A stretch of 64,000 nucleotides of DNA from Bacteroides sp. UBA7333 (GCA_002471195.1 DKPN01000062.1:39489-103488), one strand, 5' to 3'. Positions 17,178-26,815 are shown, counted from the first letter of the stretch. The notes: generated by a model from the sequence alone, not told the origin. Numbers and translations: made by a program.

Positions 17178-18032
17178 ATGGATAGAGTTAAAAAGCCGGA
17201 GTGGTTGAAAGTTAATTTTGGAGCAAACGGCCGATACACAGAGACAAAGCAAATAGTCGAAGAACACAAACTGCACACGATTTGCAGTAGCGGACGTTGC
17301 CCTAACGTAGGTGAATGCTGGAGCAAAGGCACAGCCACATTCATGATTGGTGGCAATATATGTACGCGAAGTTGCAAATTTTGCAATACAAAATCGGGTA
17401 AACCATTGCCACTAAACACAGATGAGCCCACTTCGGTAGCTCAATCTATTGCTTTAATGAAAATCAAACACGCTGTAATAACTTCTGTTGATAGAGATGA
17501 CTTGCCCGATATGGGTGCACAACATTGGATAAATACAATCGAAGAGATCAGACGTCTTAACCCGGAAACAACCATTGAAATACTTATTCCCGATTTTCAA
17601 GGAAAAAGCCATTTGATTAATGCGATAATTGCAGCTAAACCACATATTATAAGTCATAATATGGAAACAGTAAAACGCATCACACCCGAAGTAAGAAGCG
17701 TTGCAAAATATGACACTAGTTTAAATGTTATAAAACAAATTTCCGATTCTGGTACCATTACCAAAAGTGGTTTTATGGTTGGTTTAGGTGAAACTATAAA
17801 CGAAGTGAAAGAATTAATGTATGATTTGCACAAATCTGGATGTGATATATTGACAATCGGACAATATTTACAACCAACAAAACGACATTATGAAGTGAAA
17901 GAATACATTTCTCCAGCACAGTTTGATGAATATAAAAGAGTTGCTTTACAAATAGGATTCAAGAAGGTAGAGAGTGCACCATTGGTGCGTTCATCTTATC
18001 ATGCCGAACAGTATAAAATAGAGCATCTTTGA
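17178..18032 (+). CDS. lipA: Lipoyl synthase
   Basis: Radical SAM enzyme that inserts two sulfur atoms into protein-bound octanoyl chains to make the lipoyl cofactor of pyruvate and 2-oxoacid dehydrogenases and the glycine cleavage system. At 284 residues its length is normal. The auxiliary cluster motif C-x4-C-x5-C is CSSGRCPNVGEC, the radical SAM motif C-x3-C-x2-C is CTRSCKFC, and the C-terminal RSSY motif that holds the auxiliary cluster is in LVRSSYHAEQ. Cytosolic. It follows the DPP IV gene by 5 bp with no terminator between them. Confidence 0.97.
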   Translation: MDRVKKPEWLKVNFGANGRYTETKQIVEEHKLHTICSSGRCPNVGECWSKGTATFMIGGNICTRSCKFCNTKSGKPLPLNTDEPTSVAQSIALMKIKHAVITSVDRDDLPDMGAQHWINTIEEIRRLNPETTIEILIPDFQGKSHLINAIIAAKPHIISHNMETVKRITPEVRSVAKYDTSLNVIKQISDSGTITKSGFMVGLGETINEVKELMYDLHKSGCDILTIGQYLQPTKRHYEVKEYISPAQFDEYKRVALQIGFKKVESAPLVRSSYHAEQYKIEHL

Positions 18033-18107
18033 ATTTAACATTTTTGTTTGATAATTGTTATATATAGTATAAGATAAAATGATTTTAGATAATACCAGTA
18101 ATTTTTG

Positions 18108-19238
18108 ATGAAAATGAGGCGCAAAGATTTATTATCGTGGCAATACAATATGTCATTTGGATACATTCCGATTATAATCACATTATTGACATTCCAAACC
18201 ATTGGACAGGGTATTGCAGTACTAATTGGACTTGTTATTGCATTAATGTACTCCGCATATTATGTATATAACAGAAAGACAAAATTTCCAAACATTATAT
18301 TGTATCTATCGACATCAATATTAATGCTAGTTGGAATAGGCGAAATCATATTCCCTATTGGAATACCTTTTATAGCTTTTCCCATGGTTTTGGAAATATC
18401 ATTAATCATTCCTTTATTAGTGCTTTTCTTACATAAAAAGCGTTTTATTAATGCATATTTAAATCGAAAAAGAAAATTGCTAGATAAAAGGAAACTGAAT
18501 CAGGGCATAGAGTCTGGTTTTGTTTCAGTCAATATATTATTATTATTAGGTTTATTTCATTTTGTCTTTAGCGTTATTTGTGTGATGTTTTTTAGACCAA
18601 TGAGTGAGCGTTTATTCTTTATTGTATTCACTGCTTTTCCTCCTTTAATATTAATATTGGCAATTGTATTAAATCAAATAAGTATTATCTTTTTCAATAA
18701 AATATCGAAACGAGTTGATTATTTTCCCATCATAAATCCGCAAGGAGGTGTTATTGGTAAATGCCTAGCAGAAGATGTTTTAGACAGCAAACATCCCAAT
18801 GAACTATTCCCAGTAATAAGGATTGCAGTAATGCACGAAAACATGCTTTATCTTTGTCAGCGTTCGCCTTATTTTTTGCTCGATAAAAATAAAATAGACA
18901 TTCCATGCGAGTCATATTTAAAATTTGGAGAATCAATAGAAGAAGGATGTAAACGAACTTTAGATAAATATTTTCCACATGGAAAAGATTTATCTCCTAC
19001 ATTCAGTATTAGATATCATTTTCAAAACGAGATAACCAACCGATTGATTTATCTGTTTATTTTAGATTTAAAAAATGAAACACTATTAGATTCTCAAAGG
19101 TTTGTGGGTGGGAAACTTTGGAGTGTTCAACAAATAGAACACAACTTAGATCACAACTTTTTTAGTTCTTGCTTTGAGAATGAATTCGAATATTTAAAAG
19201 ATATTATCGATATAAGAGAAATATACATGGAATCTTAG
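18108..19238 (+). CDS. Membrane protein with C-terminal degenerate Nudix-like domain
   Basis: About 376 residues from the ATG at 18108 (a TTG just before it is less likely; Met3 is also possible). The N-terminal 200 residues hold about six hydrophobic helices in two groups, with a basic Lys/Arg loop (KKRFINAYLNRKRKLLDKRK) between them. From about residue 205 a soluble domain runs FPIINPQGGVIGKCLAED, FPVIRIAVMHENMLYLCQR, then FGESIEEGCKRTLDKYF. This has the order of Nudix strands, but the Nudix box REUxEExGU is not preserved, so hydrolysis is unlikely. I recognise no named family. A sensing or binding role for the Nudix-like domain is inference. It converges with the next gene, overlapping it by 35 bp. 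Confidence 0.65.
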   Translation: MKMRRKDLLSWQYNMSFGYIPIIITLLTFQTIGQGIAVLIGLVIALMYSAYYVYNRKTKFPNIILYLSTSILMLVGIGEIIFPIGIPFIAFPMVLEISLIIPLLVLFLHKKRFINAYLNRKRKLLDKRKLNQGIESGFVSVNILLLLGLFHFVFSVICVMFFRPMSERLFFIVFTAFPPLILILAIVLNQISIIFFNKISKRVDYFPIINPQGGVIGKCLAEDVLDSKHPNELFPVIRIAVMHENMLYLCQRSPYFLLDKNKIDIPCESYLKFGESIEEGCKRTLDKYFPHGKDLSPTFSIRYHFQNEITNRLIYLFILDLKNETLLDSQRFVGGKLWSVQQIEHNLDHNFFSSCFENEFEYLKDIIDIREIYMES

Positions 19239-19908
19239 ATAGATTAGGTATTTTCCCTTTCCATTCTTTCACCGTTTTGGTCTTTATAAATTCATCATCG
19301 CAAGTAATATTTGCTGCGATACACAATCGTGTAGTGGGTTTACAGTGTTGAAGTATATCTTCAATCATCTTTGCATTACGATAAGGAGTTTCAATAAAAA
19401 GCTGTGTTTGATCCTCAGCATAAATGCGTTGTTCGAGCATTTTAAGCTTCTTTATTCTATTGGCAGATTCAACAGGCAAATAACCATGAAATGCAAAACT
19501 TTGTCCGTTAAAACCAGATGCCATAACAGATAAAATAATAGACGAAGGACCAACTAATGGTACTACCTTAAGATTTTGACGTTGTGCCATGGCTACTACA
19601 TCAGCTCCAGGATCAGCGACAGCCGGACATCCGGCTTCAGAAATCACTCCCATAGAATATCCTTGTGATAGTGGTATTAAAAAACCCGATAACTCTTCTT
19701 TTGTTGTATGCTTATTCAATACAAAAAACTGTAAAGAGTCAATGTCTAAACTTTTCTCTACTTTTTTTAGGAAACGACGTGCCGATCGTATATCCTCGAC
19801 GATAAAATGCTTTATGTTTAAGATAATCTCTTTGTTGTATGATGGCAAAACTGATTCGATAGATGTTTCACCGAGTGTAACGGGAATAAGATATAAAGCT
19901 GTTTCCAT
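19204..19908 (-). CDS. RsmI-like SAM-dependent (tetrapyrrole-methylase fold) methyltransferase
   Basis: 234 residues. It has the RsmI signatures: VISEAGCPAVADPG (the SDAGTPLISDPG site), VVPLVGPSSIILSVMASG, FAFHGYLP, and LFIETPYRNAKMIEDIL. In E. coli RsmI 2'-O-methylates C1402 of 16S rRNA; this protein is shorter than the usual 280-residue form because the C-terminal extension is absent, and several motif residues differ. Bacteroidetes carry such short paralogs besides a full RsmI, so the rRNA target is not certain. Its 3' end overlaps the convergent membrane-Nudix gene. fabI lies upstream on the same strand, separated by a terminator. Confidence 0.85.
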   Translation of the reverse strand: METALYLIPVTLGETSIESVLPSYNKEIILNIKHFIVEDIRSARRFLKKVEKSLDIDSLQFFVLNKHTTKEELSGFLIPLSQGYSMGVISEAGCPAVADPGADVVAMAQRQNLKVVPLVGPSSIILSVMASGFNGQSFAFHGYLPVESANRIKKLKMLEQRIYAEDQTQLFIETPYRNAKMIEDILQHCKPTTRLCIAANITCDDEFIKTKTVKEWKGKIPNLSKIPCIFLLYR

Positions 19909-19938
19909 AATGTTGTTGATAATCGTTTATATAAAAAA

Positions 19939-19980
19939 GAATTACATCTATCTGAATAATTATCCAAATAGATGCAATTC
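19939..19980 (-). terminator. Terminator of fabI
   Basis: Arms 19968-19980 and 19939-19951 pair over 13 bp with one G-U wobble on the minus-strand RNA, followed by a T-run (A-run 19933-19938 on plus). Confidence 0.75.
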
Positions 19981-19993
19981 ATATCATTGAATA

Positions 19994-20851
19994 TTATCCG
20001 TAGATAATATTTCCTTCTTCGTCTTTGTATTCGTCCAAACCTTTTTCGTAAGTAGCCATAGCACGAAGGCTCATACCAACACTTGAAAAACCTCCATCAT
20101 GGAATAAGTTTTGCATTGTCACCTTGCGAGTTAGGTCAGAGAACATTACGATACAGTAATCAGCGCATTCGTCACCCGAAGCATTGCCTAATGGAGACAT
20201 ACGATCAGAAAAATCGTATAATTTATCCATTCCTTTTACACCCGAACCAGCAGTTGTGAAAGTTGGTGATTGAGAAATCGTATTCACACGTACATTGTGT
20301 TCTCTACCATAAATATAACCAAAGCTACGTGCAATAGATTCTAACAATGCTTTAGCATCGGCCATATCGTTATATCCGTAGAATGTACGTTGTGCAGCCA
20401 CATAGCTTAATGCAACGATTGATCCATATTCCGAAATTGCATTGATTTTTTTTGCAGCTTGAATCATTTTATGAAAAGATACAGCAGAAATATCTAGTGT
20501 TTTATCTAACATTCCATAATCCAAATCATCGTATGTACGTTTTTTGCGTACATTAGGTGACATACCGATAGAGTGAAGAACGAAATCTATTTGTCCACCC
20601 AACACTTCCATTGATTTTTCAAATACAGTATGTAATTCATCTATGTTAGTTGCGTCAGCAGCAATCACTTCGCAATTTAATTTCTCACCCAACTGATTAA
20701 CTTCACCCATACGAATAGCCATGGGAGTATTCGACAAAGTAATGATTGCACCTTCTTCAACAGCTCTTTCAGCTACTTTCCATGCAATAGAATGTTCATT
20801 AAGGGCACCAAAAATAATCCCTCTTTTTCCTTTAAGTAAATTGTAACTCAT
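19994..20851 (-). CDS. fabI: Enoyl-[acyl-carrier-protein] reductase (NADH) FabI
   Basis: Last step of each fatty-acid elongation round: reduces trans-2-enoyl-ACP with NADH in the cytosol. 285 residues, short-chain dehydrogenase fold. It starts with the FabI-type nucleotide motif GKRGIIFGALNEHSIAWKVA, then FVLHSIGMSPN, and the catalytic Tyr-x6-Lys in FYGYNDMADAKALLESIAR with the second Tyr just before it. RVNTISQSPTFTTAGSGV is the substrate-loop region. A -7 element lies 25-32 nt upstream and a terminator follows, so it is monocistronic. Confidence 0.96.
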   Translation of the reverse strand: MSYNLLKGKRGIIFGALNEHSIAWKVAERAVEEGAIITLSNTPMAIRMGEVNQLGEKLNCEVIAADATNIDELHTVFEKSMEVLGGQIDFVLHSIGMSPNVRKKRTYDDLDYGMLDKTLDISAVSFHKMIQAAKKINAISEYGSIVALSYVAAQRTFYGYNDMADAKALLESIARSFGYIYGREHNVRVNTISQSPTFTTAGSGVKGMDKLYDFSDRMSPLGNASGDECADYCIVMFSDLTRKVTMQNLFHDGGFSSVGMSLRAMATYEKGLDEYKDEEGNIIYG

Positions 20852-20875
20852 ACCTATTTATAGTTAATTTAGCTG

Positions 20876-20883
20876 CAAATATA
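20876..20883 (-). promoter_or_regulatory. -7 promoter element of fabI
   Basis: TATATTTG on the minus strand matches TAnnTTTG and lies about 25 nt before the fabI start. Confidence 0.6.
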
Positions 20884-20986
20884 GGAAGATTTTGCATAAA
20901 ATGTGCCAAAGTGTGCAATGAAAAGTGCAATATCACTCAAAATTGATTGGTTTATGCCTCTTTGTTGTCCCATATCGATAAATAAA

Positions 20987-21026
20987 AAAGTGCATGAGTT
21001 TTTATTTTAACGACTCAATGCACTTT
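20987..21026 (-). terminator. Terminator of the glycogen operon
   Basis: Arms AAAGTGCATGAGT (20987-20999) and 21013-21026 pair with a one-base bulge. On the minus strand the hairpin is followed by TTTTTTATTTA. It lies just beyond the GH57 stop codon. Confidence 0.75.
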
Positions 21027-21067
21027 ATTATTTGAATTATATAAATCAATTCTAAAATACGAAATTC

Positions 21068-22495
21068 TTATTTTTCTTCTATTACATTATCTTTTTTAGA
21101 ACTCTTTTTCACCACTGTTTTGATTTTAGGAGTCTTGATTTCTTTTGTTTTTGAGATACTTTTTGTTGTTTTTATTTTCGTACCACTCACTTTCAATTCA
21201 TTGGTCGATTTAGAACTCTTATTTAAAAGACTTAATTCACGATGCAATTCTTCAATTTCTTCTCCTTGGTTGCGAATGGTTGTTAATAAAGAGTTTAACT
21301 CTTCATTATCAATATCTATTGGATAAAGAGAATCTACACGACTTATAAAATCGCCTAAAATATTCATGTAGTTAGTAAATGCATCGTAGGGAGAATCATA
21401 AATACCTCTATCCAACCATAAACCGGTATTTTTGGTAGTCATAAATCTAAAATTACTACTAGCTTGTAAATAGTCCCAATCTTGTTTAATGCGACGATCG
21501 TTGCATATATGCACACGTTCGGCTACACTGTAAAGTTTCTCAAAAGCTTCTCGTTGCATTACATTACCGAGCCAACTACTAGTATCACGTTCTTCATCCG
21601 TCCATGATATAGGATAGCTTACATCGAGCGCCGACACCGATTTCGATTTAGTTACAATTTCAGTAGGTGTTGAGAAAGTAATACCCTTTTCTTTAGCACA
21701 TGCCGGAAGTGCTTTTAAAAACTCCAAGATATTTGAAGATAGTGGTTGTACCATTCCCAATGCTTTCAATTCCATAAATATATTGATAATTTGATCTTCG
21801 GGTGGAAAAGAATCTACCCAATTCATATATTTATCTGCGAACAAAGGATATTCACTCCATTCTGAGTTAGAGAATCTCAAACTTATATCATCCGAAAGCT
21901 TATAATCACGAAGCAAAATCTTCAAATTAGGAGCCATATTGCAGTGATAGACATAGTGAGGACTCTTCCATCCCAATATATGTTTTGCACCTTCAGTAAG
22001 TATCCCTTTAAAGCCCATCGAAGCCACTACTGCTCCTATTTCATCCGAATAGATCAAGCTAGAGTTTCTGAATACTTTAGGAGTTGTACCAAACATTTGT
22101 TTTACCTTTACACACATCCGTTTTACCTCTTCTACGAAGCAATCGTCATTGGCCAATGATGATAAACCGTGCGAATAAGGTTCAGCTAAAAACTCACAAC
22201 ATCCTGTGTCTGCCAACTGTTTTAACAGATCAATAACATCGGGTGCATAAATCTCTAATTGTTCTAAAGCAACTCCCGAAATTGACAAAGCTACTTTAAA
22301 ATAACCATTCGAGTTGTTTATCATTTCGAGTAAAGTGCTTAAAGCAGGAATGTATGATCGCTGAGTAACTTCGGTTATATGTGTTTCATTTGCATAATCA
22401 TCATAATAATAATGGTCTTTACCAATATCGAAAAAACGATATCTTTTCAAATGACAAATTTGATGTATTTCAAAATAAAGACAGATTGTTCTCAT
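21068..22495 (-). CDS. GH57 alpha-amylase-type glycoside hydrolase
   Basis: 475 residues, cytosolic (no signal peptide). GH57 landmarks: N-terminal CLYFEIHQICHLKRYRFFD (the usual HQP is HQI here), EFLAEPYSHGLSSL, and the nucleophile Glu168 in GILTEGAKHIL, with the later YMNWVDSFPPEDQ region. The last 60 or so residues are Lys/Ser/Thr-rich and look disordered. It is third in an operon with a GT4 glycosyltransferase and a debranching enzyme (gaps 12 and 14 bp), which points to intracellular glycogen turnover. The exact linkage cut or formed is not resolved. Confidence 0.9.
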   Translation of the reverse strand: MRTICLYFEIHQICHLKRYRFFDIGKDHYYYDDYANETHITEVTQRSYIPALSTLLEMINNSNGYFKVALSISGVALEQLEIYAPDVIDLLKQLADTGCCEFLAEPYSHGLSSLANDDCFVEEVKRMCVKVKQMFGTTPKVFRNSSLIYSDEIGAVVASMGFKGILTEGAKHILGWKSPHYVYHCNMAPNLKILLRDYKLSDDISLRFSNSEWSEYPLFADKYMNWVDSFPPEDQIINIFMELKALGMVQPLSSNILEFLKALPACAKEKGITFSTPTEIVTKSKSVSALDVSYPISWTDEERDTSSWLGNVMQREAFEKLYSVAERVHICNDRRIKQDWDYLQASSNFRFMTTKNTGLWLDRGIYDSPYDAFTNYMNILGDFISRVDSLYPIDIDNEELNSLLTTIRNQGEEIEELHRELSLLNKSSKSTNELKVSGTKIKTTKSISKTKEIKTPKIKTVVKKSSKKDNVIEEK

Positions 22496-22509
22496 ATCTA
22501 TATTATAAT

Positions 22510-23781
22510 TTAAGAGTTGTAATTTTTAATCATTTCATCATAGATGGCCCTTACTTTATAGCCAACATTTTCCCAAGTAATAGCATCCACTTCATTTTTA
22601 CCCTCATCGCGCAAATACTCGTATAAAGCAGGATAGGTACAAATAGAATAGATAGCATCCGCCATAGCTTCAATATCCCAATAATCGGTTTTTATGCATT
22701 TTTCAAGAATTTCAGCACATCCCGACTGTTTCGAAATAATGGTGGGTACACTACATTGCATTGCTTCTAATGGTGAAATACCAAATGGTTCAGATACGGA
22801 AGGCATAATATAAACATCACTTGCCTTAAGTACTTCATACACCTCTTTGCCCTTCATAAATCCCGGAAAATGAAAACGGTCTGCAATACCTCTTTCCGCT
22901 GCCAGAAGAATCATTTGATTCATCATATCTCCACTACCAGCCATTACAAAACGAACGTTACGTGTACGTTTTAAAGCAAGCGCAGCAGCCTCAACAAAAT
23001 ATTCAGGACCTTTTTGCATGGTGATACGTCCTAAGAATGTAACCGTTTTTTCTTTCGCAGTTTTTTGTGGCACAATATCAACTATATCTTGCGACAAAGG
23101 AGATACAGCATTATGCACTGTAGTAACTTTACGGGGGTCTTGGAAATATTTATGAATTACCGTTTGACGAGTTAACTCACTAACACACATTATATGATCG
23201 GCTTTATCCATGCCATTTTTTTCGATCGCATAAACCGTTGGATTTACATTACCACGACTACGATCAAAATCTGTAGCATGTACATGAATAACCAATGGAA
23301 CACCCAATACTTGTTTCGCATGAATGCCTGCTGGATAAGTTAACCAATCGTGTGAATGAATAATATCATAGTGTTGATTTCGCGCTACAACACCCGCAAC
23401 TATAGAATAATTATTGATCTCTTCATGTAGATTGTCAGGATATCTTCCCGAAAATTCAATACATCCCAAATCATTGGTATTCATATAATTAAAGTCGGCA
23501 TATATATGATTGCGATAATCATAATAATCTTGCGGATTCATATAGCCGCCTACTCTACTTTGTACATGATCCCAATTTACATCGCGCCAAGTCACAGGAA
23601 CACTATTCATTCCTACTATTTTCAAAAAGCTTTGGTCTTCATCCCCCCAAGGCTTTGGTATACAAAAGGTTATATCCAGATCCGTTTGTAACGACATCCC
23701 TTTTGTTAAACCATAGCTCGCAGTTCCTAAACCACCTAAAATATGAGGAGGAAACTCCCAACCAAACATTAAAACTTTCAT
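22510..23781 (-). CDS. GT4-family glycosyltransferase, probable glycogen synthase
   Basis: 423 residues, GT-B fold. The N-terminal acceptor half starts MKVLMFGWEFPPHILGGLG and has IIHSHDWLTYPAG; the C-terminal half has VTFLGRITMQKGPEYFVEAA, the sugar-nucleotide site VYIMPSVSEPFGISPLEAMQ (the E-x7-E motif) and IISKQSGCAEILEK. Placed between the debranching enzyme and the GH57 enzyme, it probably extends alpha-1,4-glucan from a nucleotide sugar. Family assignment is firm; glycogen synthase activity is inferred from context. Confidence 0.87.
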   Translation of the reverse strand: MKVLMFGWEFPPHILGGLGTASYGLTKGMSLQTDLDITFCIPKPWGDEDQSFLKIVGMNSVPVTWRDVNWDHVQSRVGGYMNPQDYYDYRNHIYADFNYMNTNDLGCIEFSGRYPDNLHEEINNYSIVAGVVARNQHYDIIHSHDWLTYPAGIHAKQVLGVPLVIHVHATDFDRSRGNVNPTVYAIEKNGMDKADHIMCVSELTRQTVIHKYFQDPRKVTTVHNAVSPLSQDIVDIVPQKTAKEKTVTFLGRITMQKGPEYFVEAAALALKRTRNVRFVMAGSGDMMNQMILLAAERGIADRFHFPGFMKGKEVYEVLKASDVYIMPSVSEPFGISPLEAMQCSVPTIISKQSGCAEILEKCIKTDYWDIEAMADAIYSICTYPALYEYLRDEGKNEVDAITWENVGYKVRAIYDEMIKNYNS

Positions 23782-23793
23782 TCTATGCTCCTC

Positions 23794-25740
23794 CTAATAA
23801 TTATATTTAGACAATAATTTGAGTATTCTTAATATTTCGGCTACATTCATTGCAAACGATACCGCTCCTCGGCCTTTAAAAGGAGGATTACCATCAAAAA
23901 GTTCGGGCAACGAACCAATACAGTGATCATTCATTTCGTCTTCGAGACCTATAAGATGGCGTTCCACAAATGAGAGTCCGCTCATTTTATAAATTCGCAA
24001 ATAGGCTTCCATATAGAAACCAAGTAGCCATGGCCATACAGTGCCTTGATGATACGCATAGTCGCGTTCTGTTTGAGTACCCACATAGTTGGGATTATAT
24101 CCTGCACTTTTGGGACTCAACGATCGTATGCCTTTTGGGGTTAAAAGTTCTTTTGTTACGATATCCAACACCTGTTTCTTTTGAGCTCTATCAAGTGGTG
24201 AGTAATCAAATGCTACCGTAAATATCATATTTGGCCGTACACTCCAATCCATCATATTGCCATCCACATAATCAAGCAAGTATCCATGTTCATTTCTAAA
24301 TTTATCTACAAACGATACACCTGCTTTTTCGGCATGACTGTCCAAGATATCAGCAAAAACAAAATCGCCCTCTTCACGATTAACATCAGCTACAAATTTT
24401 AAAGCATTATACCACAATGCATTTATCTCTACAATGTAACCGCTTCTTGGTATTACTGGTTGTCCGTCTACTGTAGAATTCATCCATGTCACCGGTTTTT
24501 CAGTTCCATTGGTGTATAACAAACCGTTTTCGTGTATAAACAAATTATGATGTTTTCTTTTTAGAATGAAGTTGATAATGTCATTCATCAAATAACCATA
24601 TTTTGCGTAACATTGCTTTTTGGAAGTCTCTTTTGCATATTGTTGCAAAGCCCAAATGGCCCATAACAATACATCGGGATCACCCATTTCATAGATTTTA
24701 TAACCCACGAAACTGTCATTGATGTAGTTCATTATGGCTTTTTCGGCAGTTTTCATGGTATCTTCAAATTCATCTATCTCATCGATAGACAAAGTTAAGC
24801 CGGGCAACGAAATAAATAAATCGCGTGCTCGGCATCGGAACCATGGATATCCGGCCAATATATAATGTTCATCGTTCTGTTTATTATGAAATTGATGAGC
24901 CGAATTTTTCAAGCAGTGGAAAAAACTATCCCTTGGTGTTCTATCAGTGGCTTCAATCTCGTACATCTTTTCAAGCTTGTGCGAAGAAACTTCTGATATA
25001 CCGGCAGAAAAAACAATGCTTTCACCCTTCTTTATATCTACCTCAAAATAACCCGGAACAAATAGGTCTTCATTAAAATGATAACCACGCTCTTGCTCTT
25101 TACTATATTCAATACCTTTATACCAATTAGGATCGTAATAAAAGGCATTCTTTTTATTTAATTGCATAAACAATTCGGGATATCCTTCATACATACAAGC
25201 TTTTATTCCATGTTGAATTTCTTGATATCCTAAATTGGCTACTGAATTTTCGTGTGTATATTCGCGTACACTGCGAAATGCTAAAAAGGGTCTAAATCGA
25301 AGTTTCGTTGGCGAATGCGCTTCAAGAAGAGTATAACGTATTAAGATGCGATTTTCGTAGTGCACAAAAACTTTTTCTTTACGAAGTACTACACCCCCTA
25401 CTCTATATATAGTAGCAGGTACATGTTCGCAATCGAAATCACGAATATATTTATGACCATTAGGACTGAAATGATTGCCTTGATACTTATGTAGTCCTAA
25501 ATTAAACTCAGCGCCATGTTGTATTACCGTTTCATCTAACGATGATAACAAAACATGATTTTCATCATCTAAATTAGGTACGGGGATCACTAATAGACCA
25601 TGATATTTGCGTGTGTTGCAGTCAACAATCGTGGTACAATGATAAGCCCCAGACCGATTTGTCCTCAATATTTCTCTTGGTAAAGATTCTTCCAAATTAG
25701 TCATGAGAGTTTTGTCAAAATGTAAATAACTCATTGGCAT
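23794..25740 (-). CDS. Glycogen debranching enzyme (amylo-alpha-1,6-glucosidase)
   Basis: 648 residues. The N-terminal beta domain (about 1-270) starts YLHFDKTLMTNLEESLPREI and contains RTNRSGAYHCTTIVDCNTRKYHGLLV. The C-terminal (alpha/alpha)6 domain has the catalytic region around LAGYPWFRCRARDLFISLPG, then WMNSTVDGQPVIPRSGYIVEINALWYNAL and GTVWPWLLGFYMEAY. It removes alpha-1,6 branch glucose from limit dextrin in the cytosol. First gene of the glycogen operon; the likely promoter region upstream holds a 22-bp-spaced direct repeat. Confidence 0.93.
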   Translation of the reverse strand: MPMSYLHFDKTLMTNLEESLPREILRTNRSGAYHCTTIVDCNTRKYHGLLVIPVPNLDDENHVLLSSLDETVIQHGAEFNLGLHKYQGNHFSPNGHKYIRDFDCEHVPATIYRVGGVVLRKEKVFVHYENRILIRYTLLEAHSPTKLRFRPFLAFRSVREYTHENSVANLGYQEIQHGIKACMYEGYPELFMQLNKKNAFYYDPNWYKGIEYSKEQERGYHFNEDLFVPGYFEVDIKKGESIVFSAGISEVSSHKLEKMYEIEATDRTPRDSFFHCLKNSAHQFHNKQNDEHYILAGYPWFRCRARDLFISLPGLTLSIDEIDEFEDTMKTAEKAIMNYINDSFVGYKIYEMGDPDVLLWAIWALQQYAKETSKKQCYAKYGYLMNDIINFILKRKHHNLFIHENGLLYTNGTEKPVTWMNSTVDGQPVIPRSGYIVEINALWYNALKFVADVNREEGDFVFADILDSHAEKAGVSFVDKFRNEHGYLLDYVDGNMMDWSVRPNMIFTVAFDYSPLDRAQKKQVLDIVTKELLTPKGIRSLSPKSAGYNPNYVGTQTERDYAYHQGTVWPWLLGFYMEAYLRIYKMSGLSFVERHLIGLEDEMNDHCIGSLPELFDGNPPFKGRGAVSFAMNVAEILRILKLLSKYNY

Positions 25741-26089
25741 GATTAATTAAAGTTGGTTATTATTATATACATCATAGTTGCTTCTTTATTATATCGACAT
25801 AGTTTATTACATTTTATCTTCTAAATATCAACATCTAACAGATTAAATATTAAGAACTATCAGATTAAATGTTAACTATTAATTGGGTGTTCTGCACAGC
25901 TTATTCAATTGTTACTATAAAATGCCAGAATAATATAAATACAATCGAAGTAATATTTATTCACAAATTGTAATGTATTTTTTCCAAATATACAAATATT
26001 AAGATTATTGAGAAATAAAAACGATTTTTATTTCTTAATATCCTATTATTTTTTGTAGCATTGTGTATTATATTATTTCTAAAAGAACG
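25741..26089. other. Divergent intergenic region with direct repeats (glycogen operon / rhomboid)
   Basis: 349 bp, very AT-rich. It contains two copies of CAGATTAAATnTTA (25839-25852 and 25861-25874) spaced 22 bp start to start. A -7-type word TATATTTG faces the glycogen operon on the minus strand at 25985-25992, which would give a leader of about 240 nt. I saw no promoter word for the rhomboid gene. Confidence 0.45.
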
Positions 26090-26815
26090 ATGAAGCAAGA
26101 AACACAACGATTATATGCCTCTTTCATGCCAGGAATATTATTCATTTTCGTGATCTATTTATGCAAAATAATTGAAATCGGAATGGATACTGATTTAGTA
26201 CATTTAGGGATATATCCAATGCAGCTTAAAGGAATACTAGGGATAATTACTCATCCTTTTGTTCATGCCGATTTTAACCATCTATTTGCAAATACCTTTC
26301 CGTTGGTATTTTTAGTTTGGTGCACTTTTTATTTTTATAAAGATATAGCATTTCCCATCCTATTGAGCATCTGGATTGGATGTGGTTTATTTACCTTCAT
26401 CATCGGAAAGCCAGCTTGGCACATAGGCGCAAGTGGAATAATTTATGGACTGGCTTTTTTCTTATTTTTTAGCGGCTTATTAAGAAAACACATTCCACTC
26501 ATAGCGATATCTCTTTTAGTCACTTTTTTGTATGGTGGTATTGTATGGCAAATGCTTCCTCAATATACACCATCAGGAACTTCGTGGGAAGGACATTTAA
26601 GTGGAGCCATCATCGGAACTATCTGCTCTCTTGCATTTTTAAAATATGGTCCTCAGAACCCCCCTATCGAAATGGAAGATGATGAGGAAGATATACTAGA
26701 TGATGAGGTATATAACTTAACCCTTCAGTCAACTAAAGAAGATGAAAAGAGACAAACCGATATGGTAAGTAATTTTGAAAACAGTAATCATACGCCAACA
26801 AATGAGGAAAACTGA
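26090..26815 (+). CDS. Rhomboid-family intramembrane serine protease
   Basis: 241 residues from the ATG at 26090 (a frame from GTG at 26063 is less likely). Six hydrophobic helices. The family motifs are HADFNHLFANTF (helix 2 His and Asn), the nucleophile Ser115 in HIGASGIIYG, and His169 in WEGHLSGA, giving the Ser-His dyad. The C-terminal 50 residues form an acidic cytosolic tail (MEDDEEDILDDE). Cleaves membrane proteins within the bilayer; the substrate is unknown. The 3' end overlaps the convergent patatin gene by 28 bp. Confidence 0.9.
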   Translation: MKQETQRLYASFMPGILFIFVIYLCKIIEIGMDTDLVHLGIYPMQLKGILGIITHPFVHADFNHLFANTFPLVFLVWCTFYFYKDIAFPILLSIWIGCGLFTFIIGKPAWHIGASGIIYGLAFFLFFSGLLRKHIPLIAISLLVTFLYGGIVWQMLPQYTPSGTSWEGHLSGAIIGTICSLAFLKYGPQNPPIEMEDDEEDILDDEVYNLTLQSTKEDEKRQTDMVSNFENSNHTPTNEEN

